From: JBKJZO01 sp046715235 | GTDB lineage: Bacteria; Actinomycetota; Actinomycetes; BP-191 | Length of the DNA: 32,819 bases | Direction: 5' to 3' | NCBI GenBank assembly: GCA_046715235.1 | Contig: JBKJZO010000096.1 | Span: forward strand, 1 to 32,819 | Shown here: positions 25,282-30,780 of the stretch, one piece after another | Numbering within the stretch: the first letter of the stretch is position 1 | How the letters are laid out: each line of letters opens with the position of its first letter | Translations under genes and position numbers: made by a program | Notes under the pieces: model-generated | The model's database searches: none | What the model was told of the DNA's origin: nothing | What the model saw: the letters and a program-made list of their open reading frames with translations, nothing else

Positions 25282-25908
25282 ATGGCGACCTTCGTGTTGA
25301 CGATCGGGGCCATTGGCCTTCTGGGTTCGCTGATTCCGCTCGCCTTCGAGATGTGGCTTATCGCGATGCGCGTGGTCGGCGGCCGGAAATGGCTCCGCTT
25401 ACACGGCTTCAGCGGAGTTCTGGGCTACACGCTGACGATCCCTGCGGCGCCCGATGGCTCGCCGGGATTCATTCTCGACTCGCCGAGCCGCTCGCCATTC
25501 CTCGGTCTGGTCCGATCCGACGGGAATCGTCAGGAGTGTGTGATTGCCCTCGGCGTACTGAGTCGACTGGTTGTGTGCAGCGTTCCCATCTCGTCGCTGG
25601 CTGAGGAGTGGAAGCTCGGTGTTGATACCGCGGGCTGGGTCGACAGCGACATCCAGCATGTGTCTGGCCCCACGCAGTGCCAGATGGCAGGGGTGCCTGC
25701 CGTATGCAACCGCTACACCAGGAAGCTGTTCGAACTGACCTGCTGGGAGTTCGCCCACCGAGGCTGGGTGTACGCAGCAACCCTGTTTCGTTTCACCGGT
25801 GACAACGGCGATATCGATGCTCTCGGCCTGGCGGTGTTGGACAGCTGGGCGTGGCACGACTCAGCCGCTGTTGAGAGCCACCGCACGCTATCGGCGGGCA
25901 GCCAGTAG
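25282..25908 (+). CDS. Hypothetical membrane-anchored protein bracketed by a 26-bp direct repeat
   Basis: The product is 208 aa from the ATG at 25282, which has GGAG ten bases upstream; an in-frame GTG at 25273 would add three residues. One long hydrophobic helix (about residues 3-30, FVLTIGAIGLLGSLIPLAF onward) is followed by a soluble domain of about 170 residues. It has Cys residues in a QCQMAGVPAVC segment and a Trp-rich C-terminal part. I do not recognise the family. The stop TAG overlaps the first bases of the right direct repeat. Codon use is less GC3-rich than in flanking genes, which fits the accessory nature of the region. Confidence 0.65.
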   Translation: MATFVLTIGAIGLLGSLIPLAFEMWLIAMRVVGGRKWLRLHGFSGVLGYTLTIPAAPDGSPGFILDSPSRSPFLGLVRSDGNRQECVIALGVLSRLVVCSVPISSLAEEWKLGVDTAGWVDSDIQHVSGPTQCQMAGVPAVCNRYTRKLFELTCWEFAHRGWVYAATLFRFTGDNGDIDALGLAVLDSWAWHDSAAVESHRTLSAGSQ

Positions 25909-25932
25909 ATCATCGAATCCGCTGGGGCCCGC
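25907..25932. repeat. 26-bp direct repeat, right copy
   Basis: The sequence agatcatcgaatccgctgg and following bases match 25162-25187 at 25 of 26 positions. It starts inside the TAG stop codon of the orphan gene. The preceding palindrome arm is not repeated here. Confidence 0.8.
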
Positions 25933-25976
25933 GGCTGCGGGCCGGGCGGGCCGGGGGCCGGCGGGGGGTGACGCGG

Positions 25977-26237
25977 TCAGGGGAGGCGGGGGCGGTCGTG
26001 GCGGCCGGTGATGCGCGCTAGGACGTAGACCACAAGCGCCGCACCGAGCACCGACATGATGAAGCCCGGCGCGTAGTCATCGCCCCAGATCTCGCGCCCG
26101 ACGAGGCCGGCGACGACCGAGCCGAGAACACCGGCGAGAATCGTGAAGAGGCAGCCCAGCGGCTGCCGCCCGGGCACCAGCAGCCGGCCGAACAGCCCGA
26201 CGACCAGGCCGCCGAGCAGAAAGCCGATGATGTCCAT
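25977..26237 (-). CDS. GlsB/YeaQ/YmgE family stress-associated membrane protein
   Basis: The product is 86 aa with three hydrophobic segments. It has the glycine-zipper pattern of the transglycosylase-associated (GlsB/YeaQ) family: IIGFLLGGLVVGLFGRLLVPG, PLGCLFTILAGVLGSVVAGLVG and FIMSVLGAALVVYVLARI. Members are linked to general envelope stress, but the molecular role is unknown. The ATG at 26235-26237 follows GGAGG at good spacing; the upstream in-frame extension has no support. Confidence 0.88.
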   Translation of the reverse strand: MDIIGFLLGGLVVGLFGRLLVPGRQPLGCLFTILAGVLGSVVAGLVGREIWGDDYAPGFIMSVLGAALVVYVLARITGRHDRPRLP

Positions 26238-26326
26238 CGCGTGATCCTCCGTGTCACGAGCAGTCTGCGCGAATCCGCGCACGCCGCGCGCGACCGACGT
26301 AACAAAGACGTGGCAGTCTTGCTGCC

Positions 26327-26983
26327 ATGACCAAGATGCACACCCCGGCGCTAAACCTCAGCGGCGATGCCGACGCCGACGCGCTGCTCTCACGTGATCC
26401 GCTCGCGTTGCTGATCGGCATGGTGCTCGACCAGCAGATACCGCTCGAGTGGGCGTTCGCGGCGCCGCTCAAGCTGCGCGAGCGACTCGGCCGCGAACTC
26501 GACGCGCACGACCTTGCCGACCACGACCCCGAGACGCTGGCGAAGCTCTTCGCCGGGCCGCCCGCGCTGCACCGCTTTCCCGGGTCGATGGCCGGGCGCG
26601 TCCAGCAGATGTGCCGGCACCTCGTCGAGGAGTACGACGGCGACGCGGCATCGGTGTGGACTGGAGCCACGACCGGCGCCGAGCTGCTGGCGAGGGTCCA
26701 GGCACTGCCCGGCTTCGGCGTACAGAAAGCGAAAATCTTCGTCGGCCTGCTCGGCAAGCAGTACGGCGTCGCGACGCCCGGGTGGACCGAGGCCGCCGGC
26801 GCGTTCGGCGAGCCGGGCACCTTTCTGTCGGTTGCCGACATCACCGACCGCCCTTCGCTCGAGCGCGTGCGCGCGTACAAGAAGGACATGAAGGCCGCGG
26901 CGAAGGCAGCCGCCACGCCCAACGCAAGCAAGCCACCACCGGCAACGCGGAAGAAGGCGGCCCAACCAGTTCGGGGCCGTTGA
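26327..26983 (+). CDS. HhH-GPD-type base-excision DNA repair protein
   Basis: The product is 218 aa. It contains a helix-hairpin-helix LPGFGVQKAKIFVGLLGKQYG (about residues 126-146) after an Endo III-like helical domain starting LIGMVLDQQIPLEWAF. The usual catalytic Lys/Asp positions of Nth/MutY are not clearly present, and there is no C-terminal four-cysteine iron-sulfur cluster. It belongs to the short actinobacterial subgroup of uncertain substrate. The C-terminal 40 residues are Ala/Lys/Pro-rich and probably disordered. The start has no clear ribosome site. The stop TGA shares a base with the next ATG (TGATG), so translation of the two genes is coupled. Confidence 0.85.
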   Translation: MTKMHTPALNLSGDADADALLSRDPLALLIGMVLDQQIPLEWAFAAPLKLRERLGRELDAHDLADHDPETLAKLFAGPPALHRFPGSMAGRVQQMCRHLVEEYDGDAASVWTGATTGAELLARVQALPGFGVQKAKIFVGLLGKQYGVATPGWTEAAGAFGEPGTFLSVADITDRPSLERVRAYKKDMKAAAKAAATPNASKPPPATRKKAAQPVRGR

Positions 26984-27738
26984 TGGATCTGGCGCTGGTC
27001 AGCGAGATCGAGGAAGTCTCCTTTCGCGCCTGGCCTTCGCTGGAAACGCGCGACGTCGACGGCTGGGTCCTGCGCGCCGGCGGGGGAGTCACCGGCCGCG
27101 CCAACTCGGTGTGGCCGCGAGCTGACCGCGGCGCGCTCGACCTCGACAGCAAGCTGGCGGCGGTCGCCGAGTTCTACGCGTCGCACGCGCTGCCGGCGGC
27201 CATCCAACTCAGTCCCACGTCGCAGCCCGGAGGACTCGCGCAGGCACTGTCGGAGCGCGGCTACATCAAACGCATGCCGCCGCGGAGCGTGCAGACAGCA
27301 CCGCTCGCATCACTCGAGAACGTCGGCCAGGCGGCGCGCGGCGAGGTGCTCGAAGCAATCGACGACAGGTGGTATGCCGTCGTCGCGGCGGTCAACCGCT
27401 CGTTCGCGCAGCGCCCAAAGGTCGCGATGGCGCTGATCGCCGGTGTCCGCCTCCCATCCGCGTACGCCCTGGTGACGATCGGCGGCGAACCTGCTGCTGC
27501 GGGCCGGGCGGTCGTCGACGGCCGGTGGGTGGGCGTCTACAACATGGCGACGGTGCCGCACCACCGCAGGCAGGGCGCCGCTCAGGCGGTACTCGCCACC
27601 CTTGCCCGCTGGGCGGTCGCGCACGGCGCCGACACGGCGTACCTGCAGATGGAGTCCGACAACGAAGCCGCGCCGGCGCTCTACGCAAAGGCCGGGTTCG
27701 CGCCCTGCTACGAGTACCAGTTCTGGACGTCCGGCTAA
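26983..27738 (+). CDS. GNAT family N-acetyltransferase
   Basis: The product is 251 aa. The C-terminal half has the acetyl-CoA motif VYNMATVPHHRRQGAAQAVL (R-x-x-G-x-A pyrophosphate loop), followed by TAYLQMESDNEAAPALYAKAGF, the usual motif B. The N-terminal half (FRAWPSLETRDVDGWVLRAGGGVTGRANSV) matches the N-terminal extension common in actinobacterial GNATs of unknown substrate. The ATG at 26983 overlaps the upstream stop by one base. Its stop TAA directly abuts the stop of the convergent regulator gene, with no base between. Confidence 0.88.
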   Translation: MDLALVSEIEEVSFRAWPSLETRDVDGWVLRAGGGVTGRANSVWPRADRGALDLDSKLAAVAEFYASHALPAAIQLSPTSQPGGLAQALSERGYIKRMPPRSVQTAPLASLENVGQAARGEVLEAIDDRWYAVVAAVNRSFAQRPKVAMALIAGVRLPSAYALVTIGGEPAAAGRAVVDGRWVGVYNMATVPHHRRQGAAQAVLATLARWAVAHGADTAYLQMESDNEAAPALYAKAGFAPCYEYQFWTSG

Positions 27739-28050
27739 CTAGGTCGCGCCGCCGGCCCGGTCGATCAGCGCCTGCAACGCCGCGAGCTCGGCCTTGAACG
27801 CGGCTCGTCCAGCCTTCGTCGCGGCGACCCAGGTCCGCGGTCGCCGGTGCTCGAAGGTCTTCTCCAGCCGCACCAGCCCGGCGTCGGCGAGCACTTGCAG
27901 GTGCCGGGACAGATTGCCGTCAGTCAGGTCGAGGGCGTCCCTCAGGTAGCCGAAGTCCGCGCGCTTGCTCTCCAGGAGCACCGCCAGGATGCCGAGCCGT
28001 ACACGCTGGTGAACGACGTCGTCGAGACCGGTGGACGGGTGGGTGGTCAC
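27739..28050 (-). CDS. Winged-helix transcriptional regulator (ArsR/MarR-like small type)
   Basis: The product is 103 aa. The helix-turn-helix reads RLGILAVLLESKRADFGYLRDALDLTDGNLSRHLQVLADAGLV, followed by the wing with RRPRTWVAATKAG. This is the typical stand-alone regulator found with small membrane-protein genes. The GTG at 28048-28050 overlaps the upstream membrane-protein stop by 4 bases (GTGA), so the two form a coupled operon. No metal-binding cysteines are seen. The palindrome at 28634-28646 upstream of the operon is a candidate operator. Confidence 0.87.
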   Translation of the reverse strand: MTTHPSTGLDDVVHQRVRLGILAVLLESKRADFGYLRDALDLTDGNLSRHLQVLADAGLVRLEKTFEHRRPRTWVAATKAGRAAFKAELAALQALIDRAGGAT

Positions 28051-28619
28051 CGGAGCGTGGCCCCCCTGAGCCGGAACATCAGGCCGGTGCCGAGGAAAAC
28101 AAACCCGTATGTGGCTGCCAGCGTCAGAGTCATGTTGTCAGTGCTGAGTTCCGACGCCGCCAGCACGATGGTCACCATGCCCAGTCCGGCGGCGACGACC
28201 GCCACGAGGAGGCTGCGCTCGAGCCAGGCGTACGACAGATAGCCGAGCGAAATTACGATGTAAGGACCGGCCGCTACGAGCGCTTCGTTGTCGACGGCGA
28301 GACCTGCTGCAACGACTCCGAAGCAGCCGACCATGAGGGCGATGCCGGTCGCGACATACGGCAGGGCCGGTCCCTCGACGCCCAGCCGCTGTTCCCGCCG
28401 GGAGTAGAAGAGACCCGTCACAGCCCCCCCGAGCGGCCCGACCACGCCCCAGTAGGCGCCGAGCCACTCCACGCCCAATTGGGCGATCACGACCGTACTC
28501 GCGAGCATTGCTGAGCCGAACAGGATCAGCGGAAACCAGAGAGCCTTCAGGTCCGCTCGGGTGCTCTGCCGAAGTCGGTCGATGTCCCCTACGGCGTCGG
28601 CGGCTGATGACTGCGACAT
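28047..28619 (-). CDS. Multi-pass membrane protein, operon partner of the regulator
   Basis: The product is 190 aa with about six hydrophobic segments, from LWFPLILFGSAMLASTVVIAQLG to YGFVFLGTGLMFRL. The N-terminal 30 residues are soluble and contain RLRQSTRADLKALW. No catalytic or transport motif is visible. The ATG at 28617-28619 has GGAGG at good spacing. As first gene of the operon with the winged-helix regulator it is probably its regulatory target or sensor, which is inference from context. Confidence 0.82.
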   Translation of the reverse strand: MSQSSAADAVGDIDRLRQSTRADLKALWFPLILFGSAMLASTVVIAQLGVEWLGAYWGVVGPLGGAVTGLFYSRREQRLGVEGPALPYVATGIALMVGCFGVVAAGLAVDNEALVAAGPYIVISLGYLSYAWLERSLLVAVVAAGLGMVTIVLAASELSTDNMTLTLAATYGFVFLGTGLMFRLRGATLR

Positions 28620-28633
28620 TCTGCCTCCAGTGG

Positions 28634-28646
28634 TCTGCAGTGCAGA
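28634..28646. promoter_or_regulatory. Palindrome upstream of the membrane protein-regulator operon
   Basis: The sequence tctgca-g-tgcaga is a perfect 6-bp inverted repeat about 15 bases before the start codon. A minus-strand -10 candidate TAAAGT lies just upstream, so the palindrome would sit near the transcription start. It is a plausible autoregulatory operator for the winged-helix protein. Confidence 0.35.
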
Positions 28647-28685
28647 TCACTTTATGTCGCAAAGTTGTCCGCGGTGAATCCGTGC

Positions 28686-29243
28686 TCAGCCGACTCGTCC
28701 CACCGAGATTCGCGAGGTGTAGATGAGTTGCCTTTTCACCCGTCCAGCACCGCGCGACGCGGCGTAGACATAGTTGCCGCCGGCGTAGATGCCAACATGG
28801 TCGATGTGGCCCGACGACGTACGGAAGAACACGAGGTCACCAGGGCGCTTCGCCGCGGTCGGAATGATGCGTACGACGCCCGCCTGATCCGCAGCGCGAT
28901 GCGGCAATGCGAGCCCGAAACGGCCGTAGACGTAGCGGACGAAGCCCGAGCAGTCGAACGCCGACGGACCGGTCGCGCCCCTGCGGTAGCGCGCGCCGAG
29001 GTGGGTCGTCGCCTCTCGCAGGATGCGCGCCCGCGCGCTCGCGGTCGTCAGAGAGGTGTACGCCGTCGGTGCGGTGAACGAGCGGCGCGCCGCCGGCGGG
29101 GGTGGTGCTGACGCCGCCATCGCTGCTGATGGAGTCGCGAAGACCGCGACGGCAGCTGTCATTGCGGCGAGCAGGACGAGCGATCGGCGGATGGTTGGCG
29201 TGGTCCGGGCATGCGAGAGCAAGGGGGAAACGAACGCAGGCAA
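28686..29243 (-). CDS. Secreted NlpC/P60-family cell-wall hydrolase
   Basis: The product is 185 aa. A TTG start at 29241-29243 is chosen because AAAGGA lies about 8 bases upstream. The protein then begins with a basic region and a hydrophobic signal segment (RRSLVLLAAMTAAVAVFA) with likely cleavage near ATPSAAMA-A. The NlpC/P60 domain has the catalytic Cys98 in FDCSGFVRYVYG and His149 in GHIDHVGIYAG. The usual third catalytic position (His in IHA-S) appears to be Ala161 in YVYAAS, which may weaken activity. It should cleave peptidoglycan stem peptides outside the membrane. A c-di-AMP riboswitch precedes it, as is common for actinobacterial wall hydrolases. Confidence 0.85.
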   Translation of the reverse strand: MPAFVSPLLSHARTTPTIRRSLVLLAAMTAAVAVFATPSAAMAASAPPPPAARRSFTAPTAYTSLTTASARARILREATTHLGARYRRGATGPSAFDCSGFVRYVYGRFGLALPHRAADQAGVVRIIPTAAKRPGDLVFFRTSSGHIDHVGIYAGGNYVYAASRGAGRVKRQLIYTSRISVGRVG

Positions 29244-29261
29244 ACGGAAATCCTTTCCCAG

Positions 29262-29442
29262 TCCGCCTGCGAGGTCAGCTGTCGGGTTCGGGCTGGAAAG
29301 GATGCCCGGCCACAACGTTCGTGGCTTCACCCCGAGGACGCGCTACGCGCGACCGTGGACCATGGGTCCCCCGCTCCTGCCCGTGGAGTTCGAATGCGGA
29401 CGCCCTGCGTCGGCCGCCGGGCAGGACTCGGCGTTTGCGGCC
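29262..29442 (-). ncRNA. ydaO/yuaA-type cyclic di-AMP riboswitch
   Basis: Read on the minus strand, the conserved blocks of this class occur in order. AACGCCGAGTCCTGCC lies near 29440-29420, GGAGCGGGGGACCCA at 29377-29363, GGGGTGAAG at 29333-29325, GAACCCGACAGCTGACC at 29289-29273 and CGCAGGCGG at 29271-29263. The last block pairs back with the CCGC at the 5' end to form P1. The wall-hydrolase TTG start and its ribosome site lie 10-20 bases after P1. Binding of c-di-AMP to this class usually switches expression off. The open frame that passes through the element in the same direction is not coding. Confidence 0.92.
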
Positions 29443-29467
29443 TAGGACGCGGTGGAGAATTAACGGC

Positions 29468-29473
29468 AGTGTA
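29468..29473 (-). promoter_or_regulatory. Candidate -10 box for the riboswitch transcript
   Basis: TACACT on the minus strand, in the context gtcgttacactgcc, lies about 25 bases upstream of the riboswitch 5' end. No good -35 hexamer is seen at 17 bases, so the call is weak. Confidence 0.35.
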
Positions 29474-29560
29474 ACGACAGATAGATCGACAACACGGCAA
29501 CCGGTCTTGAATCGGACTGCTCGCCCTTCATCGCAGAAGCGCCGCCGCAGCAGCCGATTT

Positions 29561-29902
29561 TCACCAGCCGAGCTCGTCAAGGCGCTCGTCGTCGATCCCG
29601 AAATGGTGAGCAATCTCATGCACGACCGTGACCGACACTTGCCGCCGTACTTCTTCTTCTGTCCCGCAGTGCGCGCAGATCGTCTGCCTGTACAACATGA
29701 TGCGGTCGGGGAGCGCGCCGTAGTAGTTGTTGCCGCGCTGGGTGAGGGGCACCCCGACGTACAGCCCGTAGAGTTCGCCCGGGGGAGAGTCGTCGTCGAC
29801 GAGAACCGTGACGTTGCTCATCAGCTTGGTGAAGCGCTCGGGCATCTCGTCCAGAGCATCGGAGACGAGATCGGCAAAACGCCCGGGCGGTACGTCGACC
29901 AT
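29561..29902 (-). CDS. Minimal zincin metallopeptidase (Zincin_1 family)
   Basis: The product is 113 aa. The C-terminal HEIAHHFGIDDERLDELGW is the HExxHxxGxxD zinc site of the small MMP-like family PF06262. Upstream lie LYGLYVGVPLTQRG and the Cys pair ICAHC. Family members are single-domain soluble proteins of unknown substrate, widespread in actinobacteria. The ATG at 29900-29902 (MVDVPPGRF) is preferred over an in-frame GTG 15 codons earlier, which would lie inside the divergent ppk2 gene. The two genes are divergent with 27 bases between starts, so their promoters must overlap neighbouring coding sequence or be leaderless. Confidence 0.88.
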   Translation of the reverse strand: MVDVPPGRFADLVSDALDEMPERFTKLMSNVTVLVDDDSPPGELYGLYVGVPLTQRGNNYYGALPDRIMLYRQTICAHCGTEEEVRRQVSVTVVHEIAHHFGIDDERLDELGW

Positions 29903-29929
29903 CACCCGAGTCTGCCAGGCTGACCAACC

Positions 29930-30694
29930 ATGAGCCGACTCGACCACATCGACCTATCCCAGCGCCTGACGCGCGAGGAGGAAGCCGACCAGCTCGGTGC
30001 CGCCCAACGCCGGATGTTGCAACTGCGACTCGCCCTCGGCGGTCACATCGGCGACCGGCAGATCGGTCCGGGTCTCCTTGTGCTGTTCGAGGGGTGGGAT
30101 GCCTCGGGGAAGGGGGGCGCGATCAAACGCCTGGTCGACCATCTCGACCCGCGGCACTACCAGGTCGCGCAGTACGCCGCGCCGACGTACGACGAGAAAC
30201 GGCACCACTTCCTGTGGCGCTTCTGGCCGGTCCTCCCCGGCCTCGGGGGCATGACCGTGCTCGACCGCTCGTGGTACGGCCGGGTGCTCGTCGAGCGGGT
30301 CGAGGGTTACGCCACCGACGAGCAGTGGCGACGCGCGTATGGCGAGATCGTCGACATGGAGCGCACCCTCTCCGCGGAGGGCACGATCATCGTGAAGTTC
30401 TGGCTGCACATGTCCGAGGACGAGCAGCTGCGGCGGTTCGAGAAGCGGCGCGCCGACCCATACCGCGCCTGGAAGCTGACCGACGACGACTGGCGCAACC
30501 GCGACAAACGCGAGGCGTACGAGGCCGCGATCGAGGAAATGCTCATGCGCACTGATCATCCCGCGGCGCCGTGGCACGTCGTGTCGGGCGAGAACAAGCG
30601 CTGGGCGCGAGTCGAGGTGGTGCAGACCGTGTGCGGGTCGATCGAGGAAGGTCTGCGCACGCGGGGGCTTGAGGTGCCGACCGAGGTCGTCTGA
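29930..30694 (+). CDS. ppk2: Polyphosphate kinase 2 family protein
   Basis: The product is 254 aa, a one-domain PPK2. It transfers phosphate between polyphosphate and nucleotides. Walker A is LFEGWDASGKGGAIK with Lys61. Walker B is TVLDRSWYGRVLVERVEG, and the lid region has DPYRAWKLTDDDWRNRDKR. The YDEKRHHFLWRFW segment is typical of the family. Whether it makes ADP/ATP from AMP, ADP or GDP (class I-III) cannot be settled from these motifs. The ATG at 29930 has no strong ribosome site. Confidence 0.93.
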   Translation: MSRLDHIDLSQRLTREEEADQLGAAQRRMLQLRLALGGHIGDRQIGPGLLVLFEGWDASGKGGAIKRLVDHLDPRHYQVAQYAAPTYDEKRHHFLWRFWPVLPGLGGMTVLDRSWYGRVLVERVEGYATDEQWRRAYGEIVDMERTLSAEGTIIVKFWLHMSEDEQLRRFEKRRADPYRAWKLTDDDWRNRDKREAYEAAIEEMLMRTDHPAAPWHVVSGENKRWARVEVVQTVCGSIEEGLRTRGLEVPTEVV

Positions 30695-30780
30695 GCCCCG
30701 AGCTGTCTACACCGCGATCTTCGGCCATTTCTGCAGCAGGTGCGCCGTCATGATCCCGATGACCGGCCGTTTCGAGCGAC

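Noticed and set aside
29244..29330. N-terminal extension of the NlpC/P60 frame starting MKPRTLWPG
   Set aside because: It is translated from conserved riboswitch sequence and would place the signal peptide 60 residues inside the protein.
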